64,000 nt of DNA from contig NZ_JABRWJ010000004.1 of assembly GCF_013266755.1 (NCBI RefSeq), positions 620,001-684,000 of the forward strand, written 5' to 3'. Positions 17,363 through 30,297 of the stretch are shown here, one piece after another (positions within the stretch are counted from its first letter, which is position 1; the number at the start of each line of letters is the position of its first letter). Below the pieces are notes generated by a model, which was given only the letters and a program-made list of their open reading frames with translations, made no database searches and was not told the origin of the DNA. The position numbers and the translations under genes were made by a program. The DNA is from Pseudaquabacterium terrae (GTDB lineage Bacteria > Pseudomonadota > Gammaproteobacteria > Burkholderiales > Burkholderiaceae_C).

Positions 17363-17963
17363 GACGCAGCAGTCGGTTCCAGGCGCGCCAGCCGACCAGC
17401 GCCATCACCGCGAACAGCGCGTACAGCAGCACCGTCAGCCACAGGCCCTTGATGGCGAACAGGCCGACGCTGAAGACATTGACCGCCACCCACACCGGCC
17501 AGTTCTCGACCAGCTTGCGGCCGAGCAGGAACTGGCCGGCCAAGCTGCCGACGGTGGGCAGCGCGTCGAGGTAGGGCACGGTGCTGTCGGTGGCGTGCTG
17601 CAGCAGCAGGCCGAGCAGCGGCCAGGCGGCGAGCGTCGCGGCCGCGAGCTGCCAGCGCGGGGCGCGGCTCAGCGCGTGCACGCGCAGCGGCTCGCCGTGC
17701 GCACCGGTGCCGCGCAGCCATTGCCACCAACCCCAGCCGGCGACGGTGATGAATACCAATTGCAGCCCGGCCTCGCCGTACAGCTTGCTGTGGGCGAACA
17801 GCAGCCCGTACATCGCCGAGCTCAGCATCGCCAGCGGCCAGGCGAGCGGATTCACGCGCCAGTTGCACACGACCATCCACACCGCCAGCACGCAGGCCAC
17901 GATCTCGAGCCAGGTGACCGGGCTGCCCCAGAGCTGGAAGGCCTCGGTGAACAGCAGGTTCAA
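17352..17963 (-). CDS. pnuC: Nicotinamide riboside transporter PnuC
   Basis: 203 residues, seven hydrophobic helices. PnuC landmarks are WEIVACVLAV-like helix 1, WPLAMLSSAMYGLLF, LQLVFITVAGWGWWQWLRG (the W-rich substrate helix) and NWPVWVAVNVFSVGLFAIKGLW. It facilitates diffusion of nicotinamide riboside across the inner membrane, trapped by a ribosylnicotinamide kinase; the NadR-like protein at 14709-15401 is the natural partner. The start overlaps the ftsB stop by 4 bases. No NAD or thiamine riboswitch is apparent. Confidence 0.88.
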   Translation of the reverse strand: MNLLFTEAFQLWGSPVTWLEIVACVLAVWMVVCNWRVNPLAWPLAMLSSAMYGLLFAHSKLYGEAGLQLVFITVAGWGWWQWLRGTGAHGEPLRVHALSRAPRWQLAAATLAAWPLLGLLLQHATDSTVPYLDALPTVGSLAGQFLLGRKLVENWPVWVAVNVFSVGLFAIKGLWLTVLLYALFAVMALVGWRAWNRLLRPNV

Positions 17964-18232
17964 CGGCGCGTCACTTGCACGAAGATCTCGTCGGGCTTGA
18001 CCATGCCGAGCTCGCTGCGCGCGCGGTCCTCGACCATCTCGAGCCCCTGGCGCAGATCCTCGACCTCGGCCACCAGCCGCGCATTGCGCTGGCGTTGCGC
18101 CTCGTTCTGGCGCAGCTGTGCGTCGAGCTGGCCCTGCAGCCGCAGCGCATAGGGCTTGCCGCCGTCACCGAACCACAGCTCTGCATGCACGAGTGCCAGC
18201 AGCACCAGCAGCGCAAGCGTGAGCAGTCGCAT
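17960..18232 (-). CDS. ftsB: Cell division protein FtsB
   Basis: 90 residues. One N-terminal membrane helix (LLTLALLVLLALVHAELWFG) is followed by a leucine-zipper coiled coil (residues 35-65: LDAQLRQNEAQRQRNARLVAEVEDL) and the conserved EDRARSELGMVKPDEIFV tail. FtsB forms the FtsQLB divisome subcomplex that licenses septal peptidoglycan synthesis. It sits directly downstream of eno (21 bases), the classical arrangement, and overlaps pnuC by 4 bases. Confidence 0.93.
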   Translation of the reverse strand: MRLLTLALLVLLALVHAELWFGDGGKPYALRLQGQLDAQLRQNEAQRQRNARLVAEVEDLRQGLEMVEDRARSELGMVKPDEIFVQVTRR

Positions 18233-18253
18233 CGGGACGGCGCAGCCTTGGGA

Positions 18254-19540
<1,287 letters not shown>

Positions 19541-19638
19541 TCAAGGGTCTCCTGGAAAGGGGGATTCGGACGGGCGCGCATTGTTGCCTGCAAGGCGTTA
19601 CATGCGGGCGTCAATCGGGGGACATCGGGGCGTGGGGG

Positions 19639-19932
19639 TCACGCCGGCACGCCGTCGACGACGATCATGCGCATCACGCCGGCGCCTTCGCGCAGCGTGC
19701 GTGCGTGGCTGTAGGTCTCGCTGGCATAGAAGGCCTTCGCGGTGGCGCGGTCCTTGAACTTCAGCAGCACCAGGCGGCTCGGCGTCCACGGGCCTTCGAG
19801 CACTTCGAACTCGCCGCCGCGCACCAACACCTCGGCGCCGTGCTCCTGCATCGCCTTCGTACTCCATTCGCGGTATTTCGCCATCTTGTCGGCGTCGGTC
19901 ACGGTCACGTCGGCGATGATGTAGGCGGCCAT
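19639..19932 (-). CDS. DUF1330 family small protein
   Basis: 97 residues. It has the ferredoxin-like dimeric alpha/beta-barrel pattern: AAYIIADVTVTDADKMAKYREW, EVLVRGGEFEVLEGPWTPSRLVLLKF, and SHARTLREGAGVMRMIVVDG. Function of DUF1330 is unknown. It sits 12 bases downstream of kdsA and 98 bases upstream of eno on the same strand, a recurring position in Burkholderiales, so it is likely cotranscribed with those housekeeping genes. Confidence 0.85.
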   Translation of the reverse strand: MAAYIIADVTVTDADKMAKYREWSTKAMQEHGAEVLVRGGEFEVLEGPWTPSRLVLLKFKDRATAKAFYASETYSHARTLREGAGVMRMIVVDGVPA

Positions 19933-19944
19933 TCTTTTCCTGAG

Positions 19945-23441
<3,497 letters not shown>

Positions 23442-23470
23442 TCACGCCGGCTCGCCCGGCGTCGCGGCCG

Positions 23471-23494
23471 TGACCCGGCGTGACCGGCGGTGAC
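23471..23494 (+). promoter_or_regulatory. Three TGAC repeats at 10-bp spacing upstream of the TonB receptor gene
   Basis: TGAC occurs at 23471, 23481 and 23491, each within a GTGAC context, exactly one helical turn apart and about 110 bases upstream of the receptor start. Tandem direct repeats of this spacing are typical binding sites for OmpR/PhoB-type regulators, and one such gene lies tail-to-tail with the receptor. Binding is inference. Confidence 0.4.
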
Positions 23495-23603
23495 ATTCGC
23501 GCGGCGCATGTCGCGCGCCCTCGCACCCGCGCGAACTGCCGCTTCAGACGCCACCCGGGCCGCTGCCTAGATTGGCTGGCTTCACGAATTCGAGGAGCCT
23601 GCC

Positions 23604-26357
23604 ATGACCTTCCGCTCGCGCATCACCGCCCGCGCATCCCGCGCGGCCTGCCTCGGCCTCGCGGCCACCGTGCCGGCGACGCTGCTGGCGCAGCAGCAAG
23701 CGCCGGCGACGCCGCAGCGCGTCGAGATCACCGGCTCGTCGATCAAGCGCATCGACGGCGAGACGGCGCTGCCGGTGCAGGTGATCGACCGCAAGGCGAT
23801 CGAGCGGTCCGGCGTGCTGAACGTCGAGCAGCTGCTGCAGCAGGTCAGCGCGGCGGCGAGCTCGGGCGGCTTGACGAGCTCGTCGGCCTCGGGCGCGACG
23901 ACCGGTGGCATCTCGGCGATCTCGCTGCGCGGGCTGACCTCGCTGCGCACGCTGGTGCTGATCAATGGCCGCCGCATCGCGCCCTACGGCGTCGGCTTCA
24001 CCGGCGATTCGGTCTCGGTCGACGTCAACAGCATCCCGCTGGCGGCGATCGAGCGCGTCGAGGTGCTGAAGGACGGCGCCTCGGCCGTCTACGGCTCCGA
24101 TGCGGTGGCCGGCGTCGTCAACTTCATCCTGCGCAACGAGGTGCGCGGCGGCGAGCTGGCGCTGACCGCCGGCGACACGACCCAGGGTGGCGCGTCGTCG
24201 AAGCGCGCATCGGCGTTGTGGGGCTTCGGCGATCTCGGCAGCGACCGCTTCAACATCATGGCGATGGCCTCGTTCAACAAGGAGGGCGGCCTGCGCGGCG
24301 CCGACCGCGACTTCGCGCGCTCGGGCATCAACGTCGAGCACGGCAACGACACCTCGTCGGGCAATACCTTCCCGGCCAACATCGTGCTGCTCGACGACTC
24401 GGGCCGCACGCGCAACCCGGCGGTCGGCGTCTGCCCGGGGCCGTATTCGGTGGTCGACCCGCTGAACAACCCGCAGAACATCTGCCGCTACGACCCGTCG
24501 CCGCAGGTCACGCTGCTGCCGGCGAGCGAGCGCGCGAGCCTGTTCGTCGCCGGCAAGTTCGCGCTGACGCCGGACATCGAGCTCTTCGGCGAAGCCTCGT
24601 ACAACAAGAACAAGATCCGTACCGTGATCCAGCCGGTGCCGATCTCGGACCAGTTCGCGCTGCCCGGCAACCATCCGCTGTTCAACGTCGCGCCGTACAA
24701 CGGCTTCTCGACGATCCAGCTCAGCCCCGCCGCGCTGCACTACCCGACCGCCTACGTCCGCAGCGTGATCGGCCCGACCGCGGAGCTGCCCGACATCCTG
24801 GTGCGCTGGCGCGCCAACCTGAGCGGCGACCGCGACATCACCGACACCTCGACCGCACCGCGGCTGGCCTTCGGCGTGCGCGGCGCGGTGGCCGGGTGGG
24901 ACTTCGATGCCGCGGCGCTGCACAGCCAGAGCAAGGTCAAGGAGACGGTCAACGACGGCTATCCGTCGCTGTCGCGCATCCTGCCGCTGCTCAACAGCGG
25001 CGTCGTCAACTTCTGGGGCGACAACACGCCGGAGGTCACCGCGCAGATCCGCGCGGCCAACTTCACCGGCGCCGCGTTCGAGACCACCTCGACGCTGCAA
25101 AGCCTGCAGGCCAAGGCCTCGCGCGAGCTGACGAAGCTGCCCGGCGGCCCACTGGCGATCGCGCTCGGTGCCGAAACGCGGCGCGAGAAGTACCTGTTCG
25201 ATCCGAGCCCGACGATCCAGACCGGGGACATCTCGGGTTATGGCGGCAACTTCCTCGTCACCGACCGCGAGCGAATGGTCAAGGCGGTGTTCGGCGAGTT
25301 GAGCGTGCCGATCGTCAAGGGCCTGGAAGCCACCGCCGCGGTGCGCTGGGACGACTACGAAGGCGTCGGCAGCTCGACCACACCGAGCATGAACCTGCGC
25401 TGGCGGCCGCTGCCCAGCCTGATGCTGCGCGGCTCGGCCGGCAAGGGCTTCCGCGCGCCGAGCCTGCAGGACCTGTACCTGCCGAACACGCTGACGGTGA
25501 CGCCGCCCGGGCTGTCCGACCCGCTGCGCTGCCCGACCACCGGCAGCGGCAACGACTGCCAGACGCAGTTCTCGACCACGATTGGCGGCAATGCCGCGCT
25601 GCAGCCGGAGAAGTCGAAGAACGCGACGCTGGGCATCGTGCTCGAGCCGACCGCCAACAGCTCGGTGACCATCGACTGGTTCAAGATCGACCTGAAGGAC
25701 ACCATCGTCAACGGCGTGCCGGCGGCGGTGATCCTTGCCGACCCGGTGAAGTACGCCTACCTGATCACGCGCGGGCCGGTCGAGGCCGCATTCCCGCAGC
25801 TGCCGGGGCCGATCACCGCGATCTCGGGCACCAACATCAACCTCGGCGAGACGCGCCTGTCCGGCATCGACATCGATGGCCGCCTGAGCATTCCGATGGG
25901 CGACGCGGGGCGCCTGAACCTGTCGGCCAACGGCACCTACTTCATCAAGTACGACACGCAGAACGTCGACGGCACGTTCACCGGCAACGTCGACACGGTG
26001 AATGCCGCGACGGGCGGCGTGATCCCACGCTGGAAGCACACGTTGAGCGCGAGCTGGTCACTCGGTGCCTGGGATGCGACGCTGGTGCAGCACTACCAGA
26101 AGAAGTACACCGACCTGCCGAGCACCGTCAGCGGCGAGACGCCGAAGGTCGGCGCCTACCAGACCTTCGACCTGCAGGTGGCCTACAGCGGCATCAAGAA
26201 TCTGCGCGTCACGCTGGGCGTGCGCAACCTGCTCGACAAGGACCCGCCGTACACCAATGCCGGAGGGCAGGTGTCGTTCCAGGGCGGTTATGACCCACAG
26301 TACGCCGACCCGCGCGGGCGCTTCGTCTACGCCGGCCTGCGCTACGAGTTCAAGTAA
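23604..26357 (+). CDS. TonB-dependent outer-membrane receptor
   Basis: 917 residues. After a signal peptide (to about residue 31, LLAQQQ), the TonB-box-like VEITGSSIKR and the plug domain (about 40-165: ISLRGLTSLRTLVLINGRRI, VEVLKDGASAVYGSDAVAGVVNFIL) precede a large beta-barrel ending in FVYAGLRYEFK. Such receptors import siderophores, vitamin B12, glycans or other large ligands using TonB energy. The VEITGSSIKR opening and the long barrel resemble Xanthomonas-type receptors for carbohydrates or aromatics; ligand unknown. GAGGAG precedes the ATG. A strong bidirectional hairpin lies beyond the stop. Confidence 0.92.
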   Translation: MTFRSRITARASRAACLGLAATVPATLLAQQQAPATPQRVEITGSSIKRIDGETALPVQVIDRKAIERSGVLNVEQLLQQVSAAASSGGLTSSSASGATTGGISAISLRGLTSLRTLVLINGRRIAPYGVGFTGDSVSVDVNSIPLAAIERVEVLKDGASAVYGSDAVAGVVNFILRNEVRGGELALTAGDTTQGGASSKRASALWGFGDLGSDRFNIMAMASFNKEGGLRGADRDFARSGINVEHGNDTSSGNTFPANIVLLDDSGRTRNPAVGVCPGPYSVVDPLNNPQNICRYDPSPQVTLLPASERASLFVAGKFALTPDIELFGEASYNKNKIRTVIQPVPISDQFALPGNHPLFNVAPYNGFSTIQLSPAALHYPTAYVRSVIGPTAELPDILVRWRANLSGDRDITDTSTAPRLAFGVRGAVAGWDFDAAALHSQSKVKETVNDGYPSLSRILPLLNSGVVNFWGDNTPEVTAQIRAANFTGAAFETTSTLQSLQAKASRELTKLPGGPLAIALGAETRREKYLFDPSPTIQTGDISGYGGNFLVTDRERMVKAVFGELSVPIVKGLEATAAVRWDDYEGVGSSTTPSMNLRWRPLPSLMLRGSAGKGFRAPSLQDLYLPNTLTVTPPGLSDPLRCPTTGSGNDCQTQFSTTIGGNAALQPEKSKNATLGIVLEPTANSSVTIDWFKIDLKDTIVNGVPAAVILADPVKYAYLITRGPVEAAFPQLPGPITAISGTNINLGETRLSGIDIDGRLSIPMGDAGRLNLSANGTYFIKYDTQNVDGTFTGNVDTVNAATGGVIPRWKHTLSASWSLGAWDATLVQHYQKKYTDLPSTVSGETPKVGAYQTFDLQVAYSGIKNLRVTLGVRNLLDKDPPYTNAGGQVSFQGGYDPQYADPRGRFVYAGLRYEFK

Positions 26358-26384
26358 GTGATGTCGCCCCTGCAGCCCTGCGGG

Positions 26385-26405
26385 CTGATCCCCCGAGGGG
26401 ATCAG
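26385..26405. terminator. Hairpin between convergent receptor and regulator genes
   Basis: CTGATCCCC-CGA-GGGGATCAG is a perfect 9-bp stem with a 3-base loop. It lies 28 bases after the receptor stop and overlaps the stop codon of the convergent regulator. It lacks a long U-tract but is positioned as a bidirectional terminator. Confidence 0.6.
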
Positions 26406-27250
26406 TCCGACCGGGGGACCCGGATCGGACCGGGCGCCACCGCCGCGCAGTGCAGGCGGTAGCCGCGCCCACGCACGCTCTCGATCTCGAGCTCGGCCAT
26501 GCCGAGCTCGGCGAGGCGGCGCCGCAGCCGATGCACGTAGACGTCGATCGAACGCGCGTTCAGCGTGCTGTCCGTGCGGGCGACGCGCGCCTCGAGCGAG
26601 GCGCGCGGCACCAGGCGTCCGACCTGCGCGGCCAGGCACTGCAGCAGCGCGAACTGGCCTTCGGTGAAGCCGACGCGGCGCGTGCCGCGGCACAGCTCGC
26701 GCTGCAGCGGGTCGAGCGTCCAGCCGGCCAGCGCCGGGTCCGCGGCCGGGCCGGTGGAAGCGAACGGGGCGGCCGGTGCTTCCGCCACGACGCGCGAGCG
26801 CAACTGCGCGACCAGGTGCGCGCGCAGCAGCCGCGGCGACAGCGGCTGCACCAGGTACTCCGCCGCGCCATGCTCGAGCGCGACGATCGCATCGACTTCG
26901 CTCGCGGTCTCGCTCAGCACCAGCAGCGGGCAGCCGGCGGCGACGTGCAGGCCGGCCAGGCCCAGCGCCAGCGTCGGCGTCAGCACGCAGGCGTCGATCA
27001 CCAGCGCATCGAACTGCATGTTGCTGCAAGCGGCATGCGCGCCATCGAGATCGCTGACCGCGGCGCAGCGCAGGCCCACCTGGCCGAGCAGCTCGGCGGT
27101 GGCGCGTTCGGGCCGCGCCGCCGGGCCGACGAAGAGCACCAGCGACGGCGCACGCAGGCTGCCGTCGAAGTGCGAGAACGGGGCATGCGGCGCGGCCAGC
27201 GGACCGGCGGCATGGCGCAGGTGCGGCAAGGCGGGATCGTCGCGAATCAT
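26402..27250 (-). CDS. OmpR/PhoB-type winged-helix regulator with degenerate receiver
   Basis: 282 residues from the ATG at 27250 (a longer frame is open to 27295). A receiver-like domain (about 35-150) keeps an Asp at residue 86 (ALVIDACV) but lacks the N-terminal acidic pair (LFVGPAAR instead) and has Gln at 135 (YLVQPLSP) where the conserved Lys belongs. The C-terminal DNA-binding domain (about 175-270) is intact: SIDVYVHRLRRRL recognition helix and SVRGRGYRLH wing. It therefore probably acts without classical phosphorylation. No kinase gene adjoins it. Tail-to-tail with the receptor, a likely target. Confidence 0.8.
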   Translation of the reverse strand: MIRDDPALPHLRHAAGPLAAPHAPFSHFDGSLRAPSLVLFVGPAARPERATAELLGQVGLRCAAVSDLDGAHAACSNMQFDALVIDACVLTPTLALGLAGLHVAAGCPLLVLSETASEVDAIVALEHGAAEYLVQPLSPRLLRAHLVAQLRSRVVAEAPAAPFASTGPAADPALAGWTLDPLQRELCRGTRRVGFTEGQFALLQCLAAQVGRLVPRASLEARVARTDSTLNARSIDVYVHRLRRRLAELGMAELEIESVRGRGYRLHCAAVAPGPIRVPRSD

Positions 27251-27338
27251 CGTGCGGGGATCATTCCGAGCGGGCCGCTGCGCCGCAAGGGCCAATTCGG
27301 GGCGGCGGCGCCGGCCATTGCGGGGGCTTGAAGGTCGC

Positions 27339-28577
27339 TCATCGGCGCAGCGGTACCGCGATCAATTGCGGCGCCTTCAGCGTCGCCGGCTCGCGCAGGC
27401 TGCCGTCGGCCTGGTAGCGCGCAACCTGCGAATTGGCGATCGTCACCAGCGTCACGCCCGCGATCGTGCCGGTCGTCGGCTCGTCGAAATCCGGATGGTG
27501 GTGCGACTGCAGCACGGTGATGCCGCCGATGCGCCGGCCCGCGTCGGCCAGGTGGATGCGGATCACGCGGCCGGCAATGGTCACGTTCTGCACGCCGACG
27601 AGATCGCCGTCGTGCCAGTACAGGCCATCGATGCCGCCGGTGACCACCTGGTCGGGCTGCGGCAGCCGCTGAAAGCTGCCGTCGGCCGGATTCACACGCG
27701 CGATGCCGGTCGACAGCGTGACGAACAGGCTGCCGTCGGGCGCGACGGCGATGCCATTGGCCCCGAGCAGCGCGCCGCGCTGGCCGAAGGGCTCGAGCAG
27801 CGTCGCGCCCGGCGCGGCGCGGAGCAGGCTGCCGCTGGCCGAATCGGTGGCGAAGAGGGTGCCGTCGGGCGCCGCGACGACGTCGTTGAGCTGCTGCGCG
27901 GCCGGCGCGTCGAGGCGCTGCACGCGGCGCGGATCGTTCAGCGGATAGCGCAGCACCGCGTTGCGCAGCGCCGTCTTGCCGCTGTCTTCGAAGGCGTTGG
28001 TACTGACCGCCAGCAGCACGCGCCGTTTCGCATCGACATGCAGGCCGAGCACCGCATCGAGCCGGTCGCCGGGCCGCGAGAAGTCGCGCGCGCGGCCGCG
28101 GGCGTCGACCACGACGATCTTGTGCCGCGCCACGCTGCCGATGAAAAAGCGCTTCGTCTCGGCGTCGTGGGCGATGCCCTCGGGAATCAGCGCCGGATCG
28201 GCGAGGTGCAAAGCGCGCGGCGCATCGGGCGTGCGCGGCTCGTCGGCGGACAGCTGCTCGCGCAGCGCGCTGAATTCGGCGTCCTGCCACAGCGCATCGA
28301 AACCCATGCCGGCGGTCGGCACGATGCCCAGTCGCCGGCCTGTCAGGCTTCGCAGCGCGGCGAGCGCGTCGTTGCGGCGGTCCAGCCGCGCCAGCGTCAT
28401 GGCTTGGTAGTAGACGAGCACGCCGTCGCCCGGCCGCTGCGTGCGCAGTGCCTCGATGCGGGCGAGCTGCGCGCGCAGCGGTGCCTGCGGGTCGTCGGCC
28501 ACCGGCTGGGCGGCGGCGCCGGCGACCAGGCAGGCTGCGAGCCAGGCGGCGGCGAGGCGGGGCAGGTGTCGGTGCAT
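27339..28577 (-). CDS. Secreted SMP-30/gluconolactonase-like beta-propeller protein
   Basis: 412 residues. The ATG at 28577 begins a signal peptide (ending VAGAAAQP). A short helical region (about 30-120) precedes a propeller with repeated PDG blocks (VVAAPDGTLFATDS, IAVAPDGSLFVTLS) and an ALIPEGIAHDAETKRFFIGSVARHKI entry blade. SMP-30/NHL-type proteins include lactonases and calcium-binding hydrolases; catalytic metal ligands cannot be assigned confidently. It is divergent from the MocR-type gene, which probably regulates it, and is 88 bases upstream of the pseudo-receiver regulator on the same strand. Confidence 0.75.
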   Translation of the reverse strand: MHRHLPRLAAAWLAACLVAGAAAQPVADDPQAPLRAQLARIEALRTQRPGDGVLVYYQAMTLARLDRRNDALAALRSLTGRRLGIVPTAGMGFDALWQDAEFSALREQLSADEPRTPDAPRALHLADPALIPEGIAHDAETKRFFIGSVARHKIVVVDARGRARDFSRPGDRLDAVLGLHVDAKRRVLLAVSTNAFEDSGKTALRNAVLRYPLNDPRRVQRLDAPAAQQLNDVVAAPDGTLFATDSASGSLLRAAPGATLLEPFGQRGALLGANGIAVAPDGSLFVTLSTGIARVNPADGSFQRLPQPDQVVTGGIDGLYWHDGDLVGVQNVTIAGRVIRIHLADAGRRIGGITVLQSHHHPDFDEPTTGTIAGVTLVTIANSQVARYQADGSLREPATLKAPQLIAVPLRR

Positions 28578-28716
28578 CGGCGCGCAGCCTAACGCCGCGC
28601 GGCCGCGCGGGCGCCGCCGTTGGTTCCCGGGATTCCGTCGTTCGTCGCATGCCGGGCGGCGGCGCGCGGGGGCCTGCCTACAGTGCTCCGATCGAACGAA
28701 GAAGAACGGGACTCGC

Positions 28717-30297
28717 GTGGTCAAGCAGGTGGCGGGGGTCTTCATCCAGTCGCTGCGAGGCGACGACGCGCCGGCCAGCGTCGCGCAGCGCGTGCGCGTC
28801 TACCGCACGGTGCTCGACGGCGTGCGCAGCGGCACGCTGCGTCCCGGCACGCGGCTGCCATCGGCGCGCCGGCTGGCGGCCGATTGCGCGGTCTCGCGCG
28901 GCGCGGTCGACGAGGCCTTCGAACAGCTGAAGAGCGAAGGCTTCATCGAGCGCCGCGTCGGCGACGGCAGCTACGTCGCCGACCCGCTGCCGGTGCTGGT
29001 CAAGCCATCCCCGGCCCTGGAGCGGCCGATCAGCGCCGCCGCACAACGCGTCATCGAGCGCTTTGCGCCGCACCTCGGGCAGTGGTCGCGGCTGGAGGTG
29101 CCGACGGAGCTGTTCGCGCTGCCGGCACTGCATCCGCGCAACGTGCCGACGCAGGACTTCCCGCTCGACACCTGGCGCCGGCTGATGCAGCGGGCGTGGA
29201 GCGAGCCGTACCGCAAGCACCTGAACTACGGCCCGTCGGCCGGGCTGCCGTCGCTGCGCGAATCCATCGTCAGGCACCTGGCGCTGACGCGCGGCGTGCA
29301 CTGCAGCGCACGCCAGGTGCTGATCCTCAACAGCCCGATGCAGGCGCTGGAGCTGATCGCGCGCGTGCTGCTCGAGCCGGGCGACAAGGTGTGGCTGGAA
29401 GACCCCGGCCATGCCAGCCTGCCGGTGCTGTTCGACGTGCTGCACGCCAAGGCGGTCGGCGTGCCCTGCGACGAACTGGGCTTCGACGTCGCCCACGGCC
29501 GCGCCCACGCGCCGGATGCGCGCGCGGTCTACCTGCATCCGCTCGGCCAGTACCCGCTGGGCGTGCGCACGAGCCGCGAGCGCGGCGCCGAGCTGCTGGC
29601 CTGGGCGGAGCGCCAAGGCTCCTGGATCCTCGAGGGCAACTACAACACCGAGCTGGTGCACGACGGCGTGCCGCCGCCGGCCCTGCACACGCAGGACCGC
29701 CATGGCTGCGTGCTGCTGGTCGGCACCTTCGAAGGCGTGCTGTTCCCGTCGCTGCGCATCGCCTACCTGGTGGTGCCCGAGCACCTGGCCGACACCTTCA
29801 CGGCCATGCGCGGCCTGCTCGGCGAGCATGCGCACGTCGCGACGCAGCTCGCGCTCACCGCCTTCATCGACGAAGGCCACATGAGCGCGCACCTGCACGA
29901 GCTGCGCCAGCGCTGCCGCGCGCGCCGCGCCGCACTGCAGCAGGCCGTGGCCCACCACCTGCCGCACTGGGCCACGCTGGGCCCGACGGCCGAGGGCGTG
30001 CATGCGGCGCTGCACTTCCCGGCCGAGGTGCCGGATGTCGACGTGTTCCGGCTGATCCGCAAGCAAGGCGTCGGCGCGACGCCGCTGTCGACGATCTGCT
30101 GGCACGCGCGCGGCTTGAACGGCCTGGCGCTGGGTTACGGCGGGGCCGACGAAGCGATCATCGACGGCGCGCTGCGGGTGATCGGCCAGGCGCTGCGCAA
30201 CGTGCGCGCGGGCCTGGCGGTGTCGAAGCCGGCGGCAACGGGTCAGTGCGCGCCGGCCGCCGCCGCCGTGCCGTCGGCCAGCGGCGCCAGCAGGTAG
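28717..30297 (+). CDS. MocR/GntR-type regulator with aminotransferase-like domain lacking the PLP lysine
   Basis: 526 residues from GTG at 28717; an earlier in-frame region has no plausible start. The N-terminal GntR winged helix (about 18-90: RPGTRLPSARRLAADCAVSRGAVDEAFEQL) is joined to a fold-type I aminotransferase-like domain (about 130-500). The usual GTFSK motif carrying the PLP-binding Lys reads GTFEG at 336-340, and the EDDYDSEF motif reads EGNYNTEL (306-313), so both PLP anchors are gone. It is likely a ligand-binding regulator without PLP chemistry. The C-terminus overlaps the next convergent gene by 55 bases. Confidence 0.8.
   Translation: MVKQVAGVFIQSLRGDDAPASVAQRVRVYRTVLDGVRSGTLRPGTRLPSARRLAADCAVSRGAVDEAFEQLKSEGFIERRVGDGSYVADPLPVLVKPSPALERPISAAAQRVIERFAPHLGQWSRLEVPTELFALPALHPRNVPTQDFPLDTWRRLMQRAWSEPYRKHLNYGPSAGLPSLRESIVRHLALTRGVHCSARQVLILNSPMQALELIARVLLEPGDKVWLEDPGHASLPVLFDVLHAKAVGVPCDELGFDVAHGRAHAPDARAVYLHPLGQYPLGVRTSRERGAELLAWAERQGSWILEGNYNTELVHDGVPPPALHTQDRHGCVLLVGTFEGVLFPSLRIAYLVVPEHLADTFTAMRGLLGEHAHVATQLALTAFIDEGHMSAHLHELRQRCRARRAALQQAVAHHLPHWATLGPTAEGVHAALHFPAEVPDVDVFRLIRKQGVGATPLSTICWHARGLNGLALGYGGADEAIIDGALRVIGQALRNVRAGLAVSKPAATGQCAPAAAAVPSASGASR

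Noticed and set aside
23544-26039. An 831-codon minus-strand frame antisense to the TonB receptor.
   Set aside because: Repetitive Arg/Gln/Asp composition and no domain; the plus-strand receptor has clear plug and barrel motifs.
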